Assembly: GCA_963930775.1 (NCBI GenBank)
Contig: OZ005690.1
Span: 8,044,225 to 8,108,224 of the forward strand
Origin: Cliona cf. orientalis
Taxonomy: Eukaryota > Porifera > Demospongiae > Clionaida > Clionaidae
Reading direction: 5' to 3'
DNA: 64,000 bases
Shown here in pieces: positions 22,220 through 37,400 of the stretch (its first letter is position 1; each line of letters opens with the position of its first letter). Made by a program: the position numbers and the translations under genes. The notes beneath the pieces are model-generated. The model was not told the DNA's origin. It saw only the letters and a program-made list of their open reading frames with translations, and made no database searches.

Positions 22220-25200
22220 GTCACTCTCTTAGATAAGAGTGTTAGTGATACTATTATAAAAATCTCCCCTCTCCCCTATCCCTTCTGAATGTCTAATGAT
22301 TGGGGCATCCTGGCACCTAATTAAGAGAGAGCCCTGAAAAATTAACGTGACCCAATAGTGTACATGTACCAATCACGTAAAAGGAAATAGTACCATGTGC
22401 CTCATGATTCTAGGCTATGCATGGAATGGAGTTCCACACATAGCTACTGCTGCAACATCAGAACTCCACAATTATTAATTGGGGCGAGCTGAAGTGAGCC
22501 CCACACAAGTGATGTTTATCGAGATTTACATTAATTTTATATGTATACCTGTCTTCTATTTCAACAAATTATGATATTTCAATGTGCATGCGTTATGGCA
22601 CACAACATAGGCAATAGTATGGAATCTCTGAGCCAAGTAAGTGTGAGAGAGTAAAGAGTTCAACGTAAGGGAGCGAGCTCATCTAGCAGCTGAAAAGGAG
22701 GAAAGACTGCAACTACAATTTTGATTTTGACCAAGCCAGTTCAAATGTGTAATTCTATGAGGAGGATAAGTATGTTTGTTTGTACTCTGTACCTTTCATA
22801 CGTGACTATGTGGTCACTGCAAATCATAATAGTATAGATTTTAGATTACATCTCAAGGATGTTGTCACAAAAATTAATAATTATTATTTTGGTGGGTGAT
22901 ATAGGAAATGAGAAACCTTTCACCTAATAATTGATTAATTAGTACTGCTAGCTAAATCAATTTCTATCTGCTATGTCAATCATGTATTTTGCTTTCAGTA
23001 TTCCTTAAATGCTCCAATATCCTGTTGACCATGAAAGTTAGTGCTAATTCTCACAATACTTGGTGCATTCTTGTGATACATGATGCATACATTGTAATGT
23101 GGGAGTGTCTTGGATTGAGTCTGCATGGCATGGTATAATAATTTTCATTCCAATATTCATGGATGACAATGCCCACAAAATGAATGTGTGGCAGACACAC
23201 CCACTCTGTGGTCAAAAAGGTCACCGTCAGTGCAGCATGTACAAATGGAATTTCTAATGCTGCAAGCATCAATGTGTAGTTTAGTCTTGATCCTCACACC
23301 TTGAATTGCTCCTCTGACTTCCCATGGCACCCGTCAGACCCACCCCTCCCCTCTCTCCATACTCAGTGATAGCTACTGTTCAATTAGTACTACAATTATT
23401 CATTATCAGTACTTTCTAGATATAATATCATGGAAAATGCGACATATCGACTACTGTAACATACTCTTAGTAACAGTAGTTCAGTATAATAATTTTAATT
23501 AAAGGTAGCGCTGTAACTTCCTGTTCAGTTAATTTGTGTTCCAGGGGAATATCCAGAGGATCGACTTGTCATACATGTGGTCACAACCAAGGAACCATAA
23601 TCTATGACCTTGTATCCAAACTTGGACACCCAATCTCAACTAATTAAGCTGTTATGTATAAGGTTACCATCATGCATGACTGAGAAAAGGCTTCCAACCT
23701 TCAACCAATTAAGATAGGTGAGCCAGGAGTGTGTCTGAAAGAGCCTTTTGTGAAGATTCTGTTATATACACTCTAAGCAAGGTGATAATGATTGATGGTA
23801 CTAGTGACATCTACACAGACACAAGAAAGCCTCACATGCACATTAATTAGCCTAGCCTATTAGTGGCTGGTACCAAGAGAGGGATTGGCATGCCATCGTG
23901 GGCCAGAGAGAGAAAGCGTATCCAATATGGGGGAGACTATATTATTATAATATTATACTACTTACCATAGCACTTGTGTGGTTAATTAACATGCAAGCAA
24001 CAATACTTGCTGTGCTAGTATCAACCAACCAGCTATCGATCCCCCACCTCACTCGTTACAACTCCAAATTCGAACCTATTTATGACTTATCTTTAATCCG
24101 GATATTAGCGATACTATATATAGTATCAGATTCTGTTGTCCCAACTACACGGAAAGTACAAAACTACACCAGAAATAAGTACACTTTTAATCAGCACATC
24201 TTAATCTGTACATTCCCAACAGTGCTCATACTATTAGACGTTCCACTGCAGTATAAGGGTATTATACTCTAGAATAGCTATCCTGATAGACCCCATAGTG
24301 AGAACCAGACCACTCCCCATTGGATGCTATGATTTCATTAAATTTTGCTTAATTCTCCTGCAATGCTCTGAAGGAACTTATTGCAAAAGTGTATTCAAAC
24401 CATCAATAGTGTTGCTGGTTAAGTTGTCAAAATTTAATGTGTTAATTTTGTGGCCGGCACCCTATTATTGTCACATTATCTGTGTCAGATAGGAAAGTGT
24501 GAGGAAAATCTCTATAGCAAACAAAACTATACAGGCTTCTCAAAAATAATCAAGGAAGAAAGGTATTATTGCATGCATGACAGACAAGCATCTAAGGCCT
24601 ACAATAATAGCTCACTGCAAAAAATATGAACCCCTAAACACAACTAGGCTTTCAAATAATTGGATACAGTACTGTACTTATTTGATACAGATCAACCAGA
24701 TCGTAGTTAGCTTGCTATAGAAAGCATAACCACGCAACTGTATGTTTGCACACAAAAGGTGTTGACCGCGCGCGCGATATATATAAACCACAATCATGCA
24801 CTAGCTGCAAGCTATTCAAGTAGTGTATAATACCAACCTAGCTTTTAATAGTACGTACCAGAAAGAGAGATTACTGCTGGAATATAAACTCGCGCCTGTC
24901 CTTTAGAGCCGCAACCTGGAAGAGCAGGAGGTGAAGCACGCCGATCGCGAGACTGGAAAATCGTTTGAGAACACGCTAAATTTAATGGCACGGACCGGGT
25001 GTATTCGCTCCACCCCATACATGGATCGCCCACGCGAAATAATTAATATTAACCTTATGACAAATTAAATTTTTGCCACCCCAGGCAGACGAGGCTAAGC
25101 TGTGTATGCAACTTGCTCTAGCTGTACCGTTGCAGTGGCTCGGACACTCTGCCATCCATCATGTATGCAACCACGGGCAAATCCATGCAGGTAACAGATC

Positions 25201-25452
25201 CAGGGATGGGAAGCTACTGACGCCATACCCTTAACTTGTCCACATGGTATATATTGTTGAAGTAACAAAAACTTTTAAAGTGAAGTAAATTAACTGTATA
25301 GTGTCATTATGACCATAATCATAATATTATTACAATTGTTTATGCCACTAGAAAACTTAATCTTGAGTGAGCTAAAAACATAATCAGAATAAAAATTAAT
25401 GTTTGTGAGAGAGTGGTCTGGAGTTAGGGCATGTTGTTCAATAGCATTGGAT
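22220..25452. other. 3.2-kb intergenic region
   Basis: Lies between the SOD-repeat gene start and the LIN7 stop. Mostly AT-rich, with short open frames lacking family resemblance or splice context. It contains the SOD-gene promoter (proximal to 22220) and a GCGCGCG patch near 24769. No gene supported. Confidence 0.5.
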
Positions 25453-28400
25453 TCAGCGTCGACTGCTAGCAGCCTTGCCTCGACGAAACGACTTGGTATT
25501 CTCAAACCGAAACTCCATCTCCTCAAGCACCTTGGGGGAGTACTTCACAACAAGCTTGATAGTGCCTGCAAGGGAATACGACATCATAATCAACACAATC
25601 AACACGTGTGTGCAGAAGTGTATAATAATACCGTATAGCGGGAAATTTTCGAGGGAGAAAACTTTCGCGGATCGGTAGGAAAGGAGCATTTCGCGGAATA
25701 ATCGCGAAATTCGTGAAAGTTTTCTCCCTCGAAAGTTTCCCGCTATACGGTATTATTATAGCTTGATTCGTTGTCCCCTCAATGCCCAGAGCCACCTCCC
25801 CCCCTCCCCCCCCCCAGCAGCTGGATTCATTTAGGAACCCCTACGCATTGTATAGCGGGAAACATTCGAGGGGGAAAATTTTCACAAATCAGTAGGAAGT
25901 GAGCATTTTACAGAGAAAAATTTTTACAGAATTAAGTGGTGGATGTGGCAAAATTAAATTTAATTTCGTGGAAAACACTTTTGTGGGTGGCTCAAAATTC
26001 GTGAGAGTTTTCTCCCTCGAGAGTTTCCCCGTTATTCAGTATGTAGCGCATTGTACACCAGCATCGATCATCACAGACTGAACACATGCATGACATGGCA
26101 TTTGAATTTGCACAAGAACTATAATATTATTATAGCACAGTGTGAGTGCAAATAATTTACATGTTCAGTAATTATTGACTCTAGGTGGTACTAATGGGGG
26201 GTGACAATTAGAACAGGATCTGGAGGTGCCAATACTACACATACACAACTATAGCTGGATTGTACTTGTAAAAACATAACATTATTATTATCATTATGAG
26301 ATGAGTTGATATAATACAATGATTACACCAAATATCTTTTTGAGAGGGCAATCAATTATTTACTTGTATATTCCAGGAGGCAAGAGTGTTTCAGGATGAT
26401 TGTCATCAATTTAGAGCACCCACAAACACGTTTGTGAATCTTACACCTACCAAGGTAGCAACATTAGGTATGTACTTGTTGACAGCCTTACTAAAAGTTA
26501 ACGATTTGTACACAAGAGCAGAAAGCACAAGGCTTTTAGGTGCTGTCGCTAGCAGTGGCCTAAGTATAATATTATACATGTAGAGTCTCTGATGTAATGC
26601 AAAATACAAGCATGCAGAACGTACAGTCAAAATGGCTTAGAAAATGAAAGAAATGGTGATAACTCCTTGAAGTAGACTATCCATGAGTTGAAATCTTGGG
26701 AAACTAGTGTAAAGCCTACTAATATTATGCAATATTTACCGTATTCAATTTGGTGTAAATTTATTTGATCTAATATTTCTGCAATATAAGCACTGGCAAA
26801 ATTTTTATCCAGCAAAATTTTTCACATATAAGGCACATTAGAATTAGAATCCGGTACTATTACAAAATATTTTGAAAATTTATCCGATCTGTCAATCAAC
26901 GTTAAATAGTCTCAAATGACAATGCTCATAGTATATCAATATCAATAGAAGCTCCCAATCAATGAATCAGAAGCAGTATAAATAGATAATTGCTAATTGC
27001 TCGCCAATTGTAGTCGAAAGATATTCAGAAAGTCAAGTAAGTTTATTGTTGGTAGTAGCTAGCAATTACTGATCAATAGCTGTTACTGGGTGGCCGTTGT
27101 GCCTGAGTGGTGGATGGGGGGGGGGGGGGGGGGGGGGTCAAGCATCCTGAGCACCCCCTGGATGCACCACTGAAACTGAAAATGTACCTGGAAATGCTTC
27201 TTTTCTCATTCATTTGGATACACAATACAGGTGGTACATGTATGTGTTTCTTTGGGGGGGGGGGGGGGAAGCTGATGAACACCCACCCTCAACAAGATAC
27301 ATGTAGTAGAGGAGATCCATCAGGGCCTGGTGGGCCTGGAGGACCTAGCCTTCTCCTAGACATAACCCTGCAAGCTTCCTGTGCCTATCTCATCAATACT
27401 TTCAAATAAGGCAAAATCGTCGACAAAAAGACAGACCAAGGCAAGCCCCCTAATACTAGCAATAATAATATGGTGTACACACCCAGTCACATTCTGCCCA
27501 TCCTGTTTATGCAGCTGTGGGAAACCCAACAACTACTGACTGACAATGGTTATATATGGATCATAATAATTACACTTACATGTAGGAGGAGTGTGGGGGC
27601 CAATCGTCAAAATGTATATACCATACATGTACATGTAAGTGGACCATGGGCCAACAAGCTAAACCTTGATTGGGGTGGATAATATTAAAAAAAATTTTGT
27701 TGTCATTTATCCGGATACAGTGTACACACATGGACATCATGACATCATGCATGTGCGTGCACTTTTCAGTTATCACTTGCACCACAGGGAATGCTATTAA
27801 AAGAGGGGGCGAGTTTGCCTCAAAAGATGGGTTGATCAAAGCCTCTAGCCAGGCTGTCAAATCTACCACATAAAATTATCAAGACACATACATGTACATG
27901 TACATGTACATACATGTGTGAAGCATGTGCTAAATTACCTATATGGAGACACAATACCATAACTGGAGGATCCACTGGGTCTAGACTGCTACCAGCATTA
28001 AAATATAATTTTGTGGTTACTAGTGTTGATGTGTACAGCATTAATTGTGTCTTCCTGCTAATGTGGCGTAGAATGCTCATTGGATAATGGTGATGTGCTG
28101 CATAACTCAACTACAGTGTACATGCACTATCAACTATAATTATTATTGGCTCACATAAATACTTACTTCCATGCATGGCAAGCGCCCAAGTAAGTGAAAT
28201 AGCACTTTCATCAAGGGATACGTTCCACAAAACATACTGTGTAGCTACACAAAACCAAAGCCGTAGTTGAGAGTTACATGTAGCTTGATCGCACATCAAC
28301 CCTATCCATACATACAGCTAACTAGTGGCAGTGGAGTCACACGTTTAAAGTAAATAGAAGAGGAAGTTGTAGAAGCTGAGAAAACTGGCTTCAAGTAACA

Positions 28401-31400
28401 TGATACCACATAATATAATAGCTGCATGACTGAATGCTGTAGACGTGCACAAAAGATTCAGGCTAGCAGAAAAACTGCTTTGCACACACTTCGTGAGGAT
28501 ACGGTACAGGTAGATGTGGTAATTATGTGGCTTCCCTTAGGATAAGGATTTGTTGTAGAAAATAAAATCTTTCATGTCTACAGATGTGTTTACACCAAGA
28601 CAAAATATGAAATGAAATTGTTCCAAAAATGGACATATACACAAGTTTTCATGCACATGTACATGTATATGTACATAATATACAAGTCAAAAGTTGTGCT
28701 TACTTTAGCTCAACCGTAGGTAAATCTTGTTCATATCATTCCCATGAATTCATGCTGTACATGGATAACATGCAGGGAGGTAGGAATCAAGCTATAAAAC
28801 TTAATGGGGATCAACTAAACAGAGAAGCCCGAAGTAGAAATACAAATCCCTATAAAGTAGAATTTGAAGCCCCAAGTGGAAATGTGTTGAATTTATACTG
28901 ATTTGCTAACTACTCCAGAACTGAGATTAAAAATTATTTTGTTGCTGACGTACTTTGTAACTGCATGCTATCAAAAATCACATGAATTTGAGTGCAGTTA
29001 CTTCCCAAAATTGCACTTAAATTCATGTGATTGTAGTTGAGGCACTTTGGAGAGCAAGGCTAATTGCAAGAATGTTGCTGTATGGTCAGCCAGGGCAATG
29101 TTGGTAAGTTATTGACAAGTTCAATAGTCAGAAGCTAGCTGAAGTTCTAACCACGCCTCACTATAGCTACATGAACTGGTAGGAGTTGGTTGACATTTCG
29201 CTTGCTTGTTCTCAGCTTTCTGACAGCAGAGACGCATAGGTACAAACATCAAAGCGAAGAGGAGGGGCACCCAAGGAAGGGTCTACAGGGTTGCATACAG
29301 GATTTTTTTCTGGGGGGGGGGGGGGGGGGGGGGGGGGAGGGGCGATCTCACGGATGACTTATGTATGTATATGCGCCGCTGCCATGCGTATATACTAGTA
29401 AATAAATCACACAATAATGCTGTGTATGTAATAATATTATTTGTGCTGTATATATTACATGTATATTATTATGGAATTCTTGGGGGGGGGGGGGGGGGGA
29501 GATCCCAGTGCGCCCCCCCCCCCCCCCCCCCCCTCTGTATGCAACCCTGGTCTAGCTCAATGACTTCCACGAAGCCTTCCCTGGCCATCTCCACAACGCC
29601 ATGGTGTGCCATGCCAGCTATCCACCATTCAAGGACTCGTTTGTTGCTGGGCTAATACTTGTTGCTATGATCCTTACATGATTGGTCCAGCGCGCGCCGC
29701 TGCCAGTCAGTAAGTGTGAAATTAGGAAAGCAATTGCACAGTTAGTCCACGGGACTTTGTATAGGAATAAAATAACTGTATAATTATTATTGCAAACATA
29801 ATGACTATCCATCTACAGCGTACATATTATAATGTACTAGCACTAGTGATAAACATACTAAACATTTCATGGGAGTTCTGAGGTTTATCTTAACTTACCA
29901 TTCCCAAACCAAGACAAGAGAAACCAATACTGTAGGTCGGGTTTTGAATGCGTAGTTAAATGATTGCTAATGGTGTTAAACAAGCTAGGTTGCGATTCTA
30001 ATGATTGTGAATGGCCAAACGAGAAAGCCACACCCTCAATCTTAGCTATAGAGGCGTGGCTTGTGAGGCTGCATGTGGGGTGGGCTATTAATAGAATACC
30101 ATACTTCTCGAACGACAGTTGCACCTAAGTGCTTGGCTGGATGTTGATAGGTTGACAGTTGGCTTGAAGAATTATTGATGAAAACTTATTCTCAGCTATA
30201 ATAAAGCTGTCGATTGATAGCTATTATGCCAGTAGATCGAACACGTGTGAAATCGAGACACTTGTACATTTGCGATCGCTAGTACCATGCTAGCTTATAA
30301 TTATTCGTCACCTTTACTGAAAATAGTCTCTAATTGTTGGAAAAAGGTCGTCACGCATATATGCTATAAATTAACTAAAAATTCGGTAAAGTTCAAGGAA
30401 TATTATTATTTTCGTGCCAAAACTTTAGACGAAATACAGTAACCATGAGAGGTACATAGCATATTATGTACACATATATGCATGTACACCTAAGGCTATG
30501 GCATAACTAACTAGACTTCTGTAGAACATGCAACAGTTGCAGCATAGCATCACTTAAGTATGTGTACCTTGGGCAGCTTTGAGCAGGTCAATGGCTCTCT
30601 CATGATTCACATCCTCCAATGACTGCAGAGTGCATGTGTGTATTCGTACATAGCTTTTTATAATCTAGTTATGACAATGAAACAATAAAATTCTACAAGA
30701 AATATCGCTATCTACGGAGTCTGGGGGCATATTCCCCAAGGAAGAGTTTGAGATCTGGAGACTGCATTCAGGGTTTTTCTTAGAAATTATCTGAAGGGGG
30801 GGGGGGGGGGGGGAGATCGATTGAAAGGCAAGAGGCACACCCTACACCTCACAAACATCAATATGGGATCACTTTGGAAAATCATACATGAACGTATATG
30901 CAGCATACAAACTCTAAAGGGGTGAAGACAACCATGAAGTCACCCCCTCCCCCTCGGCACTATGTAGAAATAAAAACCATGGCATTGCAGACCCCATTTT
31001 ATCATAAATCAGTGTTGATAGAGCAATCAATGCATATTCCTGTACATAGCACACACTATCGATTTCCAACCCACCTCTCCATTGACAGAGACAATCTGGT
31101 CACCTCTTCTCAGTTTGCCAAGCCTAGAGAATAAAATAACACAGTGATATTGTAACAGTAGTTCAACAAACTATCTGTTTATGAATTATTTATGAGACTG
31201 ATACATGGAGTGAAAGCCTGCCTGGGACACTACAGCATTCACTATGCTTGTTAAGTTGATGTAAGTGATCATACAAGGCTCAGTACGGTATTTCAAGCCT
31301 GACCTCAATGCTCTACATAATAGTTAGACACTGTTTAGGAGGTTTTAGAAGACTGAAGGGCTCTATGTAGAATCCCGAGCGAAGTGAGGGTTCTACTGAG

Positions 31401-34400
31401 CCCTGAGGTCTTCTAAATCACGTAGAAACCAACTAAACAGTGTCTAACATGTTTAGATCCTAGCAACAATGCCCAAAAGCTAGACACATAAACTGCTGCC
31501 TAGCAACAACCCTAACCACAGGCAAAATATTTACATGATTTTCTATAGAGCTTGACATGATTTTCTACAGAACTTACATGATTTTCTATGAAGATAAATA
31601 CTTCAGTTTAACCAATCAGATCACAGTATTTGTTACAAGTAGGTTCTAAACGTAGTTGTGTCAAATTGCAAATTGTAAGTTTTGCAATATGATTCGATCA
31701 CAACTATAGAGAGTGGCTTATCTTTTGTTTGTCCATGGCCATGATCATCCACTTTCATATTTGTTTGAGTATACTACTGTTGGATTGTTTCTCTTAACTA
31801 GGGAATCACAATCTACTTTGTCGATGTAAACAACTTTACAATGCTTTCGTATACATGTACGTATATGGACCATGAAAGTGAACTCTAGTGTAGCTTCAAT
31901 GTTACCTAGCATCTTGTTCTAGACAAACTGCCAGCGAGTAAGGGTGACAAAGGGATCATAGGCCAACATAAACATTTGCAAGACTTTAATCTGGGTGTCA
32001 TACATCCCAATGATACCTTGTAACTGATACATCAGTGGTGTTTTTATGTCTAATGCACGTAGGCTGCATACATATACATATACATGTATGCACACACTGC
32101 CAATGAGCCATCCGATCCAGTAAGATTTTAACGAAAGGTCACTTTTGTCATCTCCTGAGGCGCATACCATACCGACATGTACATGCCAAACCACCAGTCA
32201 AATCGATGCGCGGTGAGGTGGCACACAGCACCTTTCTGGCAGCATTAAACAAGTTTGCCACACCAGCGGCACACAGACACTATCCACAAATACATCAACT
32301 CAGAAAATAATATTATTATGGTCCAATTGTGGTCTAGTGCAGCACATCTCCAGTGGAAGTGGTTGGACTGGCCAGACCATAAGCTAACATGGTGGGTATG
32401 GAGGGCTACTGGGGCACAATGAGCTGACCTCAATAAGGCTCAGCACAATCCTACGGCGTGAATCTTGAATGTGATAATGTAAGGAGCTGGAGGGCTACTG
32501 GGTATAACCTACCACTAGACAATGATCACAGGCAGCTACTGACATTTGTACATGAATCAACCAAAATAATAGTGTGATGACTATAATAGTCGAACCTCAA
32601 TTATCCGATCCTCGATTGTCCAAACCCTTGATTATCCTAACTCGAGGTGCAAATAAATGCAGGACAAAGTACAAACTGTGACCATGTGGCCGGTTTGCGC
32701 ATGCGCAGTAAATCTACATTGTACGTGGTGTAGTTGCCTCATGAGAACCAGCTGCTGCGTGCCTACCAAGTCTAGTTCTAATGCTCAAGAAATGCAAGGT
32801 AAGCGTTCTATCAATCCAAAATGAAGATTGAAATGCTTGATAAGCCTGTGTACAGCATGATCAGTATTATTATGTACGTGCGATAAGCACTTGAGATACG
32901 AGTTGCTTGATAAGGATATGGCACACAAAATAAAAAAAACTGGTGATTTTTCAGATTGAAAATAGTGCCCTGTGAGTATGTGTACTTATTAAATTACTGA
33001 ACCATCACTGGCCGTAAAAACAACCATCATAAGGGACGAGTAAGCATATCTCTGACACAAACACAACTGTTGTTTGTACTACCACAGCCCTGTTAAATTA
33101 CAATATCAAGTATATCATCAGTCTACAGTCCTTAACAGCTAAGAACCACAATACCCTACCAGTACCATGAGTGAAGGAAATGATGATATGCTCATATATT
33201 ATTATACATGTACATACAGAATCATAACTATTATGACAGATGGCTACCAACTAATGTGAAAGTTTATTTTTTAATGTGTATAACCTTTACCAAGAAACTT
33301 TTGAAGGAGAAAATTTTCAAGAATTTCACAGTTTGAGAGCCACCCACGAAAGTTTTTTTCTCCATGAAGTTGTGGCAGGTCCATGGGGGGGGGGGGGGGG
33401 GGGGGGAGGGGTGAGTCCCCTCAGATTTCTAAATGTCTATTGTATTATTAATCAAAGAGCTCAGCCCCACACCCCCTCCCCACTTTTAATTACTCCCCCT
33501 TCTCCACTCTAAATCAAAATTGGAGAAAAACGTACCCCACCTGCTTTAAGGTACAGAAAAGGTCATCACATGTACATGTTACTACATGCATAAAATTAAT
33601 TGGAATAGAGTGCACGGTAGCTACAATGTTAAATACTTGCCTTTAAAATAGATGCAGGTAAAGCTTAGAGACCGTGTATACTATAATCATCATGTATGTT
33701 ATACATGTACATGATGCGTGACATGCAGCTTGTCTGATGAGTGAAACGAAGTGTATGACAGTACATAATTTAAACGAATACGTACACATGTAGTACATGA
33801 CATGTAATTGAGATTCACACACTTTACAGTAATTCAGTTAATGTCACAGTGTAGGAAGCTCATCACAACCAAATGTATGTTCACAACTGAAAAGTTGTAC
33901 TTACAGTAGGAATCATTATGGGATACTTGGATTTGAAGCAAAGCTTCAATGGAATGGTAAACTGGCAGGGTTTCAACATATTTTAGGGGAGAAGTGGGCA
34001 TGGCAGTTTCACGCACCGTGTCCCCCCTCCCCCATTAAGATGTGTTTTTGGATGTCACTGAGATATTATGATTTATCTAGTTACTGATCACTTGCACCGC
34101 AGTGCAATAAAAAAAAGGTGCTCCTCTCCCCCTACTACCTCTCTCCTTCCTTTTTTCTTCCTTCTCTCTTCCTTTTTTTTGGGGGGGGGGGGGGGAGCTC
34201 CCCCCCCCCTCCACTGGATGAAACCCTGACTGGGGAGGGTGGGGGGTTAACATAGGTCCTCCTACAACATGCAACTAGCTGCCCCACAAGTACTCTTCAG
34301 TGAAGATAATACAGTTTCTATTCAGAATATATTGTACCGTAAACACTGGTCGTTAAGCACATGTACTTCCGACTCGCAGCATTGTTTGTTGTTCAGATGG

Positions 34401-37400
34401 CTCTTTGTGCCTAACAAAGGAAGGTAAAGCTCGAGCTTGCACAAAACTGCGAGTACTGCTTAATAACCAGTTTCTATCTCAGATACTCCTACAACTATTA
34501 AAGCAATATTGTTTTGCCCCTCCTTAAACCAAATTGTAAACACTTACAATACATACATGTTGTAATACACTGTTAGTTATAATTACACCAAAAATTTAAT
34601 ACTCTAACTAGTTATAAGGAGGGAAGAGTGGGCGGGTGTGGAGGAGTTCTCATCCCTCCACAAAACTGTCAAACCAAATTGTTACAGCAGCCTCTTAGCA
34701 TGCTGGCTGGTAGAAGGTGGCTGAGAACTTTCATGTTCGACTAGAATGAAAACAATACATGTAGCTTGCCAAACAAATGGACACAATTGATGCAGATACA
34801 TGTAGAATATCATGATACTGTATTTGTTCTAAAAATTCGGCCCTTCTAATTATTCAGCACCCTTTACCGAATGATTGAAAATAGTCTCTACTTTTGGCAA
34901 AGGTCGTCACGCGTATATGCTATAAATGGGAATAGAATGCGCACGCAGACAGAATGTTGAATACCCTAAACACAAAAATACTGACGTGCAGAAAATTCAG
35001 CGATTCTGTCTGAAATCCGGTAGAAATTAAACAATGGTGAATCTTTAATTTGGCATTTGGGGCATTGGCCAATATCAATAACGTAATACAAAGTCCTGCG
35101 CACCTGTGTGTGCACGGCAGCCGAGGGTGTGCCACTCACTGTGCATGTGACATGATCGATGCCGCGCCGCAGCTGCCACTAGTCTACCTTGAGAAGAAAT
35201 GATGGAAGAGTACAAAGTTTCAAGCGTCGTCAGAGGGTTTCACGTATACCAACGATCGTGGTCTCCTTCACTGGAAGAATAACTTGAGTGTTTAAGGGAG
35301 GCTGACATCTCTGTTTCTCGAAGTCAGGTGTACTATTGAAATCCGGCCGCGCACACGTTATGACATAATTAATTACGTTCGTTCGCACAACATTAATATT
35401 GGCGGTTTTAAATTTGGTGCTCGATTGCCAAATTAAATGTATCGCCAATATTTATGCATTTACGGTATTAACCTCTAAACATTCGGCGAAGCTAACGCAA
35501 TACTATTATTTTCATGCCGAGTTTTTAGAAGAAATACGGTAACATAAACCGTGTCCATAGGAATATGTTGTTAAAGCTGCCATAGGCAATGAAAAACAAT
35601 TGTATACTTCCAAATTCACATATATACCCATACAGTGGTCATTGTGTAGAATACTGGAGTGCTTACTTGTCAGCGTAGCCTCCGGGAATGATCCGGGAGA
35701 TGTAGATAGGACACTTCTGCTCCTTACCACCCATCACATTGAATCCAAACCCCTCAGACGTCTATACATAATATCAAACATGATATGAACTGTACATGTA
35801 CATGTAAATCACATGCATGTGATACTTGATGATCACTAAAATTAATACTAATGGTCATCAAGCAATATCTTTCTAGCTTTAGAATATAGTTGTAACAAAT
35901 ACTGTGATCTGATTGGACACTCAGAGGTCTCTATTTCTCATAGAGACCTACAAGTTTTCATAGAGACCTACAAGTTCTCATAGAGACCTACAAGTTTCAT
36001 AGAGACCTACAAGTATAGCCAAGGGCAAAGAAAGATGCACATTGCAACAGTAGCCTAGTCCTCAGGTCAACTACCACGGTTACAGTTGCTATATTCTAAA
36101 TCAGTTAGAGACCTTGTCCAATGGTCTCTACGCTTTTAAGAGACCCTCAGGCCCTTAGTAGCACCCTCGCTTCGCTCGGGATGCTACAGCCTCGGGCCTT
36201 CGGGTCTCTTAAAATGCGTAGAGACCTTGGACTTGGTCTCTAACTATTATGTAGGGAGGGGGAGGGGCAATACAGTCTGATCTAACCAACTTTGATGCAC
36301 ACCAGACATACATGTACCCTGATGACTTCTCCTTAGCCTATACATATACATGTATGTGCTAGCATGCACAGTTTCTAGGATTCACTGGTATTATATATAA
36401 TAACGTACATGTATACACCACTGGTACGGATCATTCTTGCTGGCTTACCTTCTCTACTTCTACCACTCTTGGGTGTCCCTGGCCTTCGCTAGCGGCAAAT
36501 GCAGCCACTGTTGCCTTAGCAGTCGCAGTGGCCTGAGCTTCAGCATTACCACTGGCATCAACCGTCTTGTATACATGCTCATATACCTAGAGTGGGAGAA
36601 AAGGAGTCAGTGGAGGGAGGGAGGGAGGGAGGGAGGGAGAGGGAGAGATCACCAACACTTAAATACTATCATGACTCATATAATAATTTGTACACGTGGA
36701 GTGTACAGATGTGAGTATGTGGAGGGGGACATGTTACTTAGGCTCGATTTACAAATGTACGCTTCTACACTGTGATCACATTAGCACACATACACACTCA
36801 AGTGTCGGGTTTCAATATCTCACAGCACCCTGCCAATTAAACAATACAGCCTAGTGAACACATACCTCCTTCACAGAATTAAAGAATTGAGAAGTGAGTA
36901 CATCTCTGAGCTGAGCCATTTGCTCCTTGGGTAGGGAAACATCATCCTCTGCATGGGAGTGAATTATTCAGTATAACAATGATTGACTTGGAGAAGAGAG
37001 AAATATTCAGAATAATGATCGATTTGGCGAAAAGAGAAGAGGGAGAGGGGACAGAATGGGGAGAGGAAGAAAGAAAGCCAGCGAGAGAGAAAGAGAGGGT
37101 GAAACAATACGCAAATGTGGGTGTGTATTGGAGTACTTCATTTAATGCCCACTTCCATTCATGTAGTAAACAATATACAATACATGAACTTACTCTCTTG
37201 TAGTACAGTCAAGAGTTCCACCATGCGCTTCAAATCTGTATACATAACAAACAGGTAAGGCGTCAATTAACTTCAGTAATGAGCGCCGTGTTTTGTAACA
37301 CAACCACACCCTACCAAGGTTTACAAGTGGAATTTGATCAACAAATCCAACTATCGTTTGCTCTCCAACCGAACAGGCCTTTATACTCGACTTACCGCGG

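Noticed and set aside
25453..25689. Short minus-strand ORF considered an isolated small gene
   Set aside because: Its 25453-25565 part is the last exon of LIN7, joined in phase to 30568-30622. The remainder lies in intron and MITE.
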